Shown here: positions 18,328 through 26,417 of the stretch, one piece after another
How positions within the stretch are numbered: position 1 is the stretch's first letter
Layout: each line of letters opens with the position of its first letter
Source of the DNA: an uncultured Pelagibacteraceae bacterium
Lineage (GTDB): Bacteria; Pseudomonadota; Alphaproteobacteria; Pelagibacterales; Pelagibacteraceae
DNA length: 47,004 bases
Direction of reading: 5' to 3'
NCBI GenBank assembly: GCA_902557585.1
Contig: CACEBA010000001.1
Location: 1 to 47,004 of the forward strand
The notes under the pieces: model-generated
Told to the model about the DNA's origin: nothing
What the model saw: the letters and a program-made list of their open reading frames with translations, nothing else
Database searches by the model: none
Made by a program: the position numbers and the translations under genes

Positions 18328-18948
18328 TTATTTCTTTCTTTTGTAATTTTTAATTTCAGTTTGTAATGATCTGGTAAGTGCTAAGGATTTTTTTGATACA
18401 TTTTTTGTGATTACTGACCCTGCTCCAACTATACTTTCACTATTTATTGTTAAGGGTGCAACTAATGCAGAATTTGATCCTATAAATACTTTATCTTTGA
18501 TTATTGTTTTGCTTTTTCTAATGCCATCGTAGTTACAGGTAATCGTACCTGCGCCAATATTTACAGCTTTTCCAATTTTACTATCACCAATATAAGATAA
18601 GTGATTAACCTTAGATTTTTTTCCTACAATACTTTTTTTTACTTCAACAAAATTTCCTATTTTAGATCCTTCCTTTAAAACTGATTCAGGTCTTATTCTT
18701 GCATATGGACCTATCTCAACTTTATTCTCAATTTTACATTCCTCTAGATGTGAAAATGATTTAATTAAAACATTATTTCCGATTTTGACCTTTGGTCCAA
18801 AAACAACATAAGGTTCAATTGATACATTTTTTCCAATTTTAGTATCTTTAGAAAAAAAAATTGTCTCAGGTCCTGACATTTTGACACCCAATTTCAGGAA
18901 CTTATTTCTCAGTTTAGTTTGAAATTTGTATGTATTTAATTGTTTCAT
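18328..18948 (-). CDS. GlmU-type acetyltransferase domain protein (no uridylyltransferase domain)
   Basis: The 206 residues correspond to the C-terminal left-handed beta-helix half of GlmU, which acetylates glucosamine 1-phosphate. Hexapeptide repeats span about 30-180. NHLSYIGD supplies the catalytic His, and NIGAGTITCNYDG and FIGSNSALVAP are the acetyl-CoA-side motifs. The N-terminal linker (LGVKMSGPETIFF) also matches the GlmU domain junction, but the 230-residue nucleotidyltransferase domain is absent and the upstream DNA belongs to divergent gph. A separate uridylyltransferase must be encoded elsewhere. Placement before glmS supports the amino-sugar role. Confidence 0.85.
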   Translation of the reverse strand: MKQLNTYKFQTKLRNKFLKLGVKMSGPETIFFSKDTKIGKNVSIEPYVVFGPKVKIGNNVLIKSFSHLEECKIENKVEIGPYARIRPESVLKEGSKIGNFVEVKKSIVGKKSKVNHLSYIGDSKIGKAVNIGAGTITCNYDGIRKSKTIIKDKVFIGSNSALVAPLTINSESIVGAGSVITKNVSKKSLALTRSLQTEIKNYKRKK

Positions 18949-19017
18949 TTAAATTTTGTTTACATTAAGTATATATCTTTATTAATTCACAAAATATTTC
19001 TTTAAAATACTTTTATA

Positions 19018-19701
19018 ATGAAACAAAAATTTACCGTTTTATTTGATTTAGATGGAACTTTGGTAGACACAGCTCCTGACCTTATGAGAGCTCACAATCA
19101 TGTAATGCAAAAATTTGGTTATCCAACTAAATCAACTGAAGAAATTAGAAATTTAGTTGGCAAAGGTGCTGGTGCGATGATTGGAAGATCTATTTGGGGT
19201 CAAGCCAAAAAGGAATTTGGAAAAGTAAATGATGAAAATATCAAAAAAGAAATGGTTAAAGAATTTGTGAAATTCTATAGTAAAAATATTATCAACGAGA
19301 GTACTTTGATAAATGGGGTAAAAGAATTTCTCAAATGGTGTAAAGACAATAATATTTCAATGGCTGTATGTACTAATAAACAAGAGCACCTATCTAATGA
19401 TCTTTTGAAAAAAATTGGAATTTATAATTATTTTGAGTATGTAGCAGGTTCAGATACATTTGATTATTGTAAACCTGACCCTAGACACCTTACTTCTGTT
19501 GTAGAAATTTTAGATGGAGATATTAAAAAAACAATTATGATTGGAGATAGTGAGACAGATGCAAATGCTGCAAAAGCTGCAGAAATTCCAATTATTTTAT
19601 TAAAGGATGGATATACAGAAAAAAATATTGATGAAATTTACCACAATCACTTGATAAATGACTTCATTGGTATTGAAAAAATAGTATCCAAATATCTTTA
19701 A
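19018..19701 (+). CDS. gph: Phosphoglycolate phosphatase-like HAD hydrolase
   Basis: HAD-superfamily phosphatase of 227 residues. Motif I is FDLDGTLVDTAPDL (about 8-21, nucleophile Asp10), motif II is VCTNKQ (about 119), and the Lys (CKPDP) and the acidic motif IMIGDSETDANAA (about 178-190) complete the site. The helical cap between motifs I and II is the Gph type, so 2-phosphoglycolate is the best-guess substrate, though related enzymes hydrolyse other sugar phosphates. It is divergent from the glmU-glmS pair with a 69-base gap. Confidence 0.82.
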   Translation: MKQKFTVLFDLDGTLVDTAPDLMRAHNHVMQKFGYPTKSTEEIRNLVGKGAGAMIGRSIWGQAKKEFGKVNDENIKKEMVKEFVKFYSKNIINESTLINGVKEFLKWCKDNNISMAVCTNKQEHLSNDLLKKIGIYNYFEYVAGSDTFDYCKPDPRHLTSVVEILDGDIKKTIMIGDSETDANAAKAAEIPIILLKDGYTEKNIDEIYHNHLINDFIGIEKIVSKYL

Positions 19702-19744
19702 GATTGATTAATTTTATTTAACTATTAAAACAAAAATCACTATT

Positions 19745-19750
19745 AAGGAG
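19745..19750 (+). promoter_or_regulatory. Ribosome binding site deciding the prpD TTG start
   Basis: AAGGAG five bases before TTG at 19756. This strong Shine-Dalgarno, rare in the window, is the main reason to accept the non-ATG start. Confidence 0.7.
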
Positions 19751-19755
19751 TTATT

Positions 19756-21258
19756 TTGTTTTTACATAAAGTTAAGGTTTATCCATCAAAAATTAATCTA
19801 CCTAAAAAAAAACAACTCGCATGGAAAATTGCGGAGATTGCAAGTGATAATTCAAAATTAAACAATGAAGCAATAGAAATGGTTATTAATCGGATAATAG
19901 ACAATGCTTCAGTTGCCATTGCATCATTAAATAGAAGGCCAGTAATCTCTTCACGAGAAATGGCTTTAAAACACTCTAGAAAAAATGGTGCAACACTTTT
20001 TGGAGTTAATTCAAAATCTAAATTTGATTGTGAATGGGCAGCATGGTCTAACGGAACAGCAGTAAGAGAATTAGATTTCCATGATACTTTTTTAGCAGCT
20101 GATTATAGTCATCCAGGTGACAATATCCCTCCTCTACTAGCTGTAGCTCAACAAAATAAAAAAAGTGGAATGGATCTCTTGAGAGGCGTCATTACAGCTT
20201 ATGAAGTGCAGGTAAATTTAGTAAAAGGCATTTGTTTACACAAACATAAAGTTGATCATATCGCACATCTTGGACCAAGTGTTGCTGCAGGTCTCGGCTC
20301 AATGCTAAAACTTAATACAGAAACAATTTATCAAGCAGTCCAACAAGCTTTACACACAACAATATCTACAAGACAATCTAGAAAAGGTGAAATATCAAGC
20401 TGGAAAGCATATGCACCAGCACATGCTGGTAAACTTGCTATTGAGGCAGTTGATAGAGTGATGAGAGGTGAAGGGGCACCAAGCCCTATTTATGAAGGAG
20501 AGGATAGTGTAATTGCAAGAATATTAGATGGTAAAAAAGCAAATTATAAAGTTCCTCTTCCAAAAAAAGGAGAGAGTAAAAAAGCTATTCTTGAAACTTA
20601 CACAAAAGAATATTCTGCAGAGTATCAATCTCAAGCCCTAATTGATTTAGCAAAAAAATTAAAAACTAAAATACCAAATCTAAATCAAATAAAAAAAATA
20701 GATATATTTACCAGCCATCACACTCATTATGTTATTGGTACTGGTGCGAATGATCCACAAAAAATGGATCCAAATGCAAGTAGAGAAACACTTGATCATT
20801 CAATCATGTATATATTTGCAGTTGCTTTAGAAGATGGTGATTGGCACCATGTTAAATCTTATACTAAATCGCGAGCAAATAGAAAAAGTACTATTAAAAT
20901 ATGGAGGTCTATTAAAACCTACGAAGATAAAAAATGGACTAAGAAATACCACGATCCAAATCCAAAGAAAAAATCTTTTGGAGCCAAAGTTATTGTTACA
21001 CTAATCAGTGGTAAAAAAATTAAAGAAGAACTCGATAGAGCCGATGCACACCCCTACGGTAAAAGGCCATTCAAAAGACAAAATTATATAAAAAAATTTA
21101 TAACTCTAACTGAGGATATTCTCGATAAAAAGGAAAGTGATAGATTCCTGAAAACTGTACAAAAATTAAAAAATTTAAAATCAGGTCAGTTAGAGAAATT
21201 AAATATTGAGGTCAAAAAGAGTAAGTTGAAAAAAAATCTCAAAAAAGGAATTTTTTAA
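19756..21258 (+). CDS. prpD: MmgE/PrpD family 2-methylcitrate dehydratase
   Basis: Dehydrates 2-methylcitrate in propionate catabolism without an iron-sulfur cluster. The protein (500 residues) starts from TTG with a strong upstream AAGGAG. MmgE/PrpD landmarks include [19 protein letters not shown] (about 95-113), [33 protein letters not shown] and the C-terminal [11 protein letters not shown]. Its stop overlaps the prpB start by one base, and prpC follows, giving the three core methylcitrate-cycle enzymes in one operon. No prpR-type regulator or propionyl-CoA synthetase is seen here. Confidence 0.92.
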   Translation: MFLHKVKVYPSKINLPKKKQLAWKIAEIASDNSKLNNEAIEMVINRIIDNASVAIASLNRRPVISSREMALKHSRKNGATLFGVNSKSKFDCEWAAWSNGTAVRELDFHDTFLAADYSHPGDNIPPLLAVAQQNKKSGMDLLRGVITAYEVQVNLVKGICLHKHKVDHIAHLGPSVAAGLGSMLKLNTETIYQAVQQALHTTISTRQSRKGEISSWKAYAPAHAGKLAIEAVDRVMRGEGAPSPIYEGEDSVIARILDGKKANYKVPLPKKGESKKAILETYTKEYSAEYQSQALIDLAKKLKTKIPNLNQIKKIDIFTSHHTHYVIGTGANDPQKMDPNASRETLDHSIMYIFAVALEDGDWHHVKSYTKSRANRKSTIKIWRSIKTYEDKKWTKKYHDPNPKKKSFGAKVIVTLISGKKIKEELDRADAHPYGKRPFKRQNYIKKFITLTEDILDKKESDRFLKTVQKLKNLKSGQLEKLNIEVKKSKLKKNLKKGIF

Positions 21259-22154
21259 TGCATTTTGTTGAAAAAGAGCCAAGTCAAAAAAGAATAGATT
21301 TTGATACTAAATTAAAATCAAATAAAATTTTAAGAATACCTGGTGCTTATAATCCCTTAACAGCTAAATTAATTGAAGAAATTGGGTACGATGCTGTATA
21401 TGTTTCTGGAGGTGTAATGGCTAACGATCTAGGTTTTCCTGATATTGGGCTAACAACTTTACAAGATGTCAGTACAAGATCGTATTTAATTTCAAGAGTA
21501 ACAAATCTTCCAACTATTGTTGATATTGATACAGGATTTAAATCTTGCAAAGAAACCATTGAAACATTCGAGGAATTTGGAATTACAGGAGTTCATATAG
21601 AAGACCAAATTGAAAGAAAAAGATGCGGTCACCTTGATAATAAAGAATTAATATCAACTGAGGAAATGGTTAAAAAAATAAAAGAGTGTGTAGCCTCTAA
21701 AAAAGATCAAAATTTTAAAATTATAGCTAGATCTGATGCAAAAGGTGTTGAAGGAATTGATAAGATGATTGAAAGATGTAAAGCATATATTGATGCTGGT
21801 GCAGAAATTATTTTTCCAGAAGCTTTGCATGATGAGAAAGATTTTGAAAAAACTAGGAAAGAATTATCATGTTACCTACTTGCAAATATGACTGAATTTG
21901 GAAAATCTAAGCTTTTTAATTACAAAGAATTAGAAAATTTTGGTTATAATATTGTAATTTATCCAGTAACCACACAAAGATTAGCAATGAAAAATGTAGA
22001 AGATGGTTTGAGAGACATTTATGCAAGTGGACACCAAAATAACATTATTGATAAAATGCAAACTAGAAAAAGATTATATGAGCTTGTTGATTATGAAAAA
22101 TACAATAGTTTAGACGAAAAAATTTATAATTTTAGTACTAAAGGGCATGAATAA
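21258..22154 (+). CDS. prpB: 2-Methylisocitrate lyase
   Basis: Splits methylisocitrate to pyruvate and succinate. The 298-residue TIM barrel of the isocitrate lyase/PEP mutase family has YVSGGVMANDLGFPD (about 48-62), DIDTGF (metal-binding Asp, about 92-97), HIEDQ and the active-site loop KRCGH (about 121-125). The Cys in that loop is the catalytic base of lyases, which excludes PEP mutase. It overlaps prpD and prpC by one base on each side. Confidence 0.93.
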   Translation: MHFVEKEPSQKRIDFDTKLKSNKILRIPGAYNPLTAKLIEEIGYDAVYVSGGVMANDLGFPDIGLTTLQDVSTRSYLISRVTNLPTIVDIDTGFKSCKETIETFEEFGITGVHIEDQIERKRCGHLDNKELISTEEMVKKIKECVASKKDQNFKIIARSDAKGVEGIDKMIERCKAYIDAGAEIIFPEALHDEKDFEKTRKELSCYLLANMTEFGKSKLFNYKELENFGYNIVIYPVTTQRLAMKNVEDGLRDIYASGHQNNIIDKMQTRKRLYELVDYEKYNSLDEKIYNFSTKGHE

Positions 22155-23278
22155 TGAGTGATGAGATAAAAAAAGGTTTATTAGGAATTGTTGTAGACGA
22201 AACTGAGGTCTCGAAAGTAATGCCAGAAATAAATTCTCTTACCTACAGAGGTTATGCAGCCCAAGACCTATGTGAGTATTGCAGATTTGAAGAAGTCGCT
22301 TACCTTATTTTATATAAAGATTTACCAAATACTATTCAGCTAAGAAAATTTGAAAAAGAGGAAAAAAATAATAGAGAATTATCAAAAAATTTATATTCAA
22401 TAATCAAAAAAATGCCAAAAAAATCCCATCCAATGGATGTAGCTAGAACTGCAGTAAGTGTAATGGGGTTAGAAGATAAAGAAACATCAGACTCTTCACT
22501 TGAAGCAAATATGCGGAAAGCAATAAGAATTCTAGCAAAAACTCCTACGGCATTGGCTGCATTCTATAGAGTAAGAAAAGGTCAAAAAATTTTAAAACCA
22601 AAAAAAAATTTGAATATGGCAGAAAACTTTTTCTATATGTGTTTTGGAAAAGTACCACAGAAAGAGATAGTTAAAGCTTTTGATGTATCTCTAATTTTAT
22701 ATGCTGAACACGGTTTTAATGTTTCAACTTTTACTGCAAGAACAATTACAAGTAGTTTATCTGATATTCATGGTGCAATTACCGGAGCTATTGCAAGTTT
22801 AAAAGGTCCTCTTCATGGAGGAGCTAATGAAGAAGTTATGCATATGATGAATAAAATTAAAAAACCTGAAAATGCACTAAAATGGATTAACAAAGCTCTA
22901 GATAATAAAGATGTTGTGATGGGATTTGGTCATAGAGTATACAAAAGTGGAGACTCGAGAGTTCCTACAATGAGAGAATATTTTGGAAAAGTAGCTAAAA
23001 TTAAAAAAGATAAAAAATTTGAAAAAATCTACAATATCGTTGAAAAAGTAATGATTGAGAGAAAGAACATTCATCCAAACGTTGATTACCCTACTGGCCC
23101 GACTTATCACTTAATGGGTTTTGATACTGATTTTTTTACCCCTATATTTGTTATTTCTAGAATAACTGGTTGGTCCGCGCATGTAATGGAACAACATGCA
23201 GCAAATAAATTAATTAGACCTTTAGCGAGTTACAAAGGCAACAAAAATCGTAAAGTTTTAGAATTAAATCAGAGATAA
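22154..23278 (+). CDS. prpC: 2-Methylcitrate synthase
   Basis: Condenses propionyl-CoA with oxaloacetate. The 374-residue citrate synthase-family protein has the catalytic triad in LHGGANEEV (His about 221), GFGHRVYK (His about 258) and NVDYPTGPTYHLMG (Asp about 310). Neighbouring prpD and prpB indicate methylcitrate rather than citrate synthesis, although PrpC often accepts acetyl-CoA too. Length fits the short PrpC type. Its TAA is directly followed by the convergent nrdB stop with no base between. Confidence 0.92.
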   Translation: MSDEIKKGLLGIVVDETEVSKVMPEINSLTYRGYAAQDLCEYCRFEEVAYLILYKDLPNTIQLRKFEKEEKNNRELSKNLYSIIKKMPKKSHPMDVARTAVSVMGLEDKETSDSSLEANMRKAIRILAKTPTALAAFYRVRKGQKILKPKKNLNMAENFFYMCFGKVPQKEIVKAFDVSLILYAEHGFNVSTFTARTITSSLSDIHGAITGAIASLKGPLHGGANEEVMHMMNKIKKPENALKWINKALDNKDVVMGFGHRVYKSGDSRVPTMREYFGKVAKIKKDKKFEKIYNIVEKVMIERKNIHPNVDYPTGPTYHLMGFDTDFFTPIFVISRITGWSAHVMEQHAANKLIRPLASYKGNKNRKVLELNQR

Positions 23279-24310
23279 TTAACTAAATGCCTCTACCCAC
23301 GTACCTTGTGTTGATGCTTTAGAATATTCGGTAGCTCTACCTTCAAAGAAGTTCATGTGTTCAACAGCATTAAGCATTGTATCTAGCCAACCAAGAGGAT
23401 TTTTATCAACATCGTAAATAGCCTCTAAACCTAGTTGATCAAGTCTTCTGTTTGCAATAAATCGTATATAATCTTTAACATCTTTTGCAGTTAAGCCTTC
23501 CATTGGACCCATTTCAAAAGCTAAATCTATAAAAGCGTCTTCGTGCTCTATAATTGTTCTACAAGCTTCATAAAGTTCTTTTTTCAACTTAGGTGTCCAT
23601 ATTTCAGGGTTTTCTTTAATGAATTCTCTGAAAATTCTTATCATAGAATTACAGTGAAGAGTTTCATCTCTAACAGACCAAGTAACAATCTGACCCATAC
23701 CTTTCATCTTGTTGTGTCTTGGAAAATTTAACAAAATTGCGAAACTTGCAAATAATTGCAGCCCTTCAGTAAATGCACTAAATACCGCAACTGTTTTAGC
23801 AATATCTTCTTTTGAATTTACATTAAAGTTTTGCATGTAATCATATTTATCTTTCATTTCTTTATATTTCATGAAAGCTGAATATTCAGACTCTGGCATT
23901 CCAATTGTATCTAAAAGATGTGAGTATGCAGCAACATGAACTGTTTCCATTGATGCAAATGCAGTCATCATCATTAATACTTCAGTTGGCTTAAAAACTG
24001 TAGTGTAGTGTCTCAAGTAACAGTTGTTTACTTCTACATCCGCTTGAGTAAAAAATCTAAAAATTTGTGTTAGTAGATTTTTTTCTGATTGTGATAAATT
24101 TTTTTGCCAATCTCTTACATCATCGCCAAGTGGTACTTCCTCAGGTAACCAATGAATTCTTTGTTGAGTTAACCAAGCATCATAACACCATGGATATCTA
24201 AACGGTTTGTAAACAGGATTCTCAACTAGTAGTCCCATTTTCTTAGGTTGAATAATTTCTTTTTTTTCTGGTTGAATAATTTCTGAATTAATTTTTTCTG
24301 CTACTGACAT
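23279..24310 (-). CDS. nrdB: Ribonucleotide reductase class Ia, beta subunit
   Basis: Holds the diiron-tyrosyl radical that starts nucleotide reduction in NrdA. From the ATG at 24310 (SD GAGGAG inside the end of nrdA, spacing eight) the protein has 343 residues. An earlier in-frame GTG at 24319 is less likely. Metal ligands appear as Asp in TQADVEVN, Glu and His in METVH, Glu in AFTEGL, and Glu and His in RDETLHCN. A Tyr seven residues after the METVH Glu is in the place of the radical tyrosine. It overlaps nrdA by ten bases. Confidence 0.95.
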   Translation of the reverse strand: MSVAEKINSEIIQPEKKEIIQPKKMGLLVENPVYKPFRYPWCYDAWLTQQRIHWLPEEVPLGDDVRDWQKNLSQSEKNLLTQIFRFFTQADVEVNNCYLRHYTTVFKPTEVLMMMTAFASMETVHVAAYSHLLDTIGMPESEYSAFMKYKEMKDKYDYMQNFNVNSKEDIAKTVAVFSAFTEGLQLFASFAILLNFPRHNKMKGMGQIVTWSVRDETLHCNSMIRIFREFIKENPEIWTPKLKKELYEACRTIIEHEDAFIDLAFEMGPMEGLTAKDVKDYIRFIANRRLDQLGLEAIYDVDKNPLGWLDTMLNAVEHMNFFEGRATEYSKASTQGTWVEAFS

Positions 24311-26238
24311 GATAGACACTCCTCGTATTCTGTTTCTTCAGTTTTGGTTGATTTATTTTTATAAACATTCGCCATAATATCAGTAGATTTTGCATCATTG
24401 ATATTTTCAGCTCTTTGAATTGATTTTGATCTACAATAATAAAGGCTCTTTAAACCTTTTTTCCAAGCATCAAAATGAATTTTATGAAGTTCTCTTTTAT
24501 GTACATCAGCAGGTAAAAATAAATTTACTGATTGAGCTTGAGATATAAATGGAGTTCTGTCTCCACTTAACTCAATAATCCAATTTTGATTAAGCTCAAA
24601 TGCTGTCTTAAATACATCTTTCTCTAAATCTGTTAGAAAATCTAAATGTGATATAGAGCCTTGATTTGTTGTTATACTTGACCAGGTTTCATCATCATTT
24701 TTTCCATGGCTCTCTAATATCTCCTCTAAATATCTATTTTTAACATTAAATGAACCTGATAAAGTCTTGTGAGTGTAGCTGTTAGCTGCAATAGGTTCTA
24801 CTCCTGGTGATGCACCACCACATATAATAGAAATTGAAGCTGTTGGTGCTATTGCAGTTTTGTTAGAAAATCTCTCTTGATAACCATATTCTGCAGCATC
24901 AGGGCATGCACCTCTCTCTTCTGCTAAATCTTTAGAAGCTTGATTTACTTTTGCATCGATGTCTTTAAATATTTTTTTGTTCCAAGACTTAGCCATCACA
25001 GACTCTAAAGGAATTCTATTTTTTTGTAAAAAAGAATGGAAACCCATTACACCTAATCCAACACTTCGTTCTCTTTCTGCTGAATACTTTGCATCTTTAA
25101 ATTGATCAGGAGCTTTATTGATGAAATCAGATAAAACATTGTCTAAAAATCTCATAACATCATTAATCATGTTTGGATCGTCTTTCCATTCGTCGTATTT
25201 TTCCAAGTTTAAAGACGATAAACAACAAACTGCTGTTCTATCTCTGCCGTCTTTATCTATTCCTGTTGGCAAAGTAATTTCACTACACAAGTTAGAAGTT
25301 TTAACTGTCAGATTTGCTAGTTTATGATGCTGTGGAATTTGTCTATTAACAGTATCAATATAAATTATATATGGTTCACCAGTTTCTATTCTTGCAGTTA
25401 ATAATCTTATCCACAAATTTCTTGCAGAAATAGTTTGTTGAACTGTTCCATCAGCAGGACTTTTTAATGCCCATTGTTCGTCAGTTTCTACAGCTCTCAT
25501 GAATGCATCTGAAACTAAAACACCGTGATGTAAATTTAATGATTTTCTATTAGGATCACCACCTGTTGGTCTTCTCATTTCTATAAACTCTTCAATTTCA
25601 GGGTGATCAATTGGAAGATAACAGGCAGCAGATCCTCTTCTTAAAGAGCCTTGGCTAATTGCCATAGTTAACGAGTCCATAACTTTAATAAATGGAATTA
25701 TTCCTGATGTCTTTCCAACTTTACCAATTTTTTCACCAATAGACCTTAGGTTGCCCCAATAACTTCCAATCCCACCACCTTTGGCTGCAAGCCAAACATT
25801 TTCACTCCACAAATCTAAAATACCACCCAAGCTATCTGAGGCTTCATTTAAAAAACAAGAAATTGGCAATCCTCTTTTGGTTCCACCATTAGATAACACA
25901 GGTGTAGCCGGCATAAACCAAAGATTGCTTATATAGTTATAAATTCTTTGAGCATGAAGATTGTCATCAGCATACGAGCTTGCAACTCTGGCAAATAAAT
26001 CTTGAAAAGATTCGTTGTGACCAAGATATCTATCTTTTAAAGTTGCTTTACCAAAGTCAGTTAAATTTGCATCTTTTGAACGGTCAATCTTAATAATGAT
26101 GCCTTTGTCATTTTGAAATAGTTCCGTTTCGTTATTTAATGAGAAAAGATCAGGTCTTTTATCTTTTGAAACTTCGTTAACTTGAGGGCTATATTCAGAG
26201 ACAGCTTTCTTCAGGGCCTGCGATAAAATTTTGTTCAT
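24301..26238 (-). CDS. nrdA: Ribonucleotide reductase class Ia, alpha subunit
   Basis: Reduces ribonucleoside diphosphates to deoxynucleotides. I use the ATG at 26238 (MNKILSQ), giving 645 residues; an upstream extension of 12 residues is unconserved. Active-site features are PISCFLNE (first redox Cys), NLCSEITLP with the thiyl Cys and Glu, CCLSSLNL (second redox Cys), LYYCRSKS with the paired radical-transfer tyrosines, and a C-terminal CLSCQ thioredoxin-accepting tail. Only about 115 residues precede the barrel, so the N-terminal ATP-cone that shuts E. coli NrdA off with dATP is missing. NrdR-like sites lie upstream. Confidence 0.95.
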   Translation of the reverse strand: MNKILSQALKKAVSEYSPQVNEVSKDKRPDLFSLNNETELFQNDKGIIIKIDRSKDANLTDFGKATLKDRYLGHNESFQDLFARVASSYADDNLHAQRIYNYISNLWFMPATPVLSNGGTKRGLPISCFLNEASDSLGGILDLWSENVWLAAKGGGIGSYWGNLRSIGEKIGKVGKTSGIIPFIKVMDSLTMAISQGSLRRGSAACYLPIDHPEIEEFIEMRRPTGGDPNRKSLNLHHGVLVSDAFMRAVETDEQWALKSPADGTVQQTISARNLWIRLLTARIETGEPYIIYIDTVNRQIPQHHKLANLTVKTSNLCSEITLPTGIDKDGRDRTAVCCLSSLNLEKYDEWKDDPNMINDVMRFLDNVLSDFINKAPDQFKDAKYSAERERSVGLGVMGFHSFLQKNRIPLESVMAKSWNKKIFKDIDAKVNQASKDLAEERGACPDAAEYGYQERFSNKTAIAPTASISIICGGASPGVEPIAANSYTHKTLSGSFNVKNRYLEEILESHGKNDDETWSSITTNQGSISHLDFLTDLEKDVFKTAFELNQNWIIELSGDRTPFISQAQSVNLFLPADVHKRELHKIHFDAWKKGLKSLYYCRSKSIQRAENINDAKSTDIMANVYKNKSTKTEETEYEECLSCQ

Positions 26239-26259
26239 AACTTTTATTATATTTTGTTT

Positions 26260-26265
26260 ATTATA
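26260..26265 (-). promoter_or_regulatory. -10 element for nrdAB
   Basis: TATAAT on the reverse strand, 22 bases before the nrdA ATG. A second TATAAT (26251-26246) is closer and would give a nearly leaderless message. The upstream -35 is weak (CCTACA, 17-base spacer) and lies within the first NrdR-like box. Confidence 0.45.
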
Positions 26266-26271
26266 CGAAAA

Positions 26272-26287
26272 CAACTACATGTTGTAG
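26272..26287. promoter_or_regulatory. NrdR-like box 1
   Basis: Core CTACATGTTG matches eight of ten positions of the NrdR consensus core (CWATATATWG). It contains the inverted repeat CTACA-TGT-TGTAG and overlaps the -35 region of the predicted nrdA promoter, a position suited to repression. Confidence 0.5.
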
Positions 26288-26302
26288 GCGTTTTGAGTTA
26301 AT

Positions 26303-26318
26303 ATACTATATAAACAGT
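26303..26318. promoter_or_regulatory. NrdR-like box 2
   Basis: Core CTATATAAAC matches eight of ten positions of the same consensus. It lies exactly 31 bases from box 1 (core C to core C), the helical-phase spacing typical of tandem NrdR sites. Confidence 0.5.
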
Positions 26319-26327
26319 AAATCAATA

Positions 26328-26342
26328 GAACATTTATAGAAC
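26328..26342 (+). promoter_or_regulatory. LexA-type SOS box (GAAC-N7-GAAC)
   Basis: Two perfect GAAC half-sites with a seven-base spacer, the direct-repeat LexA operator of alphaproteobacteria. It is 90 bases upstream of nrdA and 75 upstream of the phosphomannomutase gene. Chance occurrence in an AT-rich gap of this size is low but not negligible. Confidence 0.4.
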
Positions 26343-26417
26343 ATGGCGAATAAAATATCAATAAAAAAAATTAAAAAATTAGAGTTAATTAACATAAAAG
26401 AGATAAGAAATTAACAA

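Noticed and set aside
19014..19019. TATAAT at the gph start
   Set aside because: It overlaps the ATG itself, so it cannot be the -10 of a promoter for this start codon.
26343..26414. A 23-codon ATG frame (MANKISIKKIKK...) just after the LexA-like box
   Set aside because: Too short and Lys/Ile-rich as expected for random AT-rich DNA, with no clear ribosome site. Kept only as a possible leader peptide.
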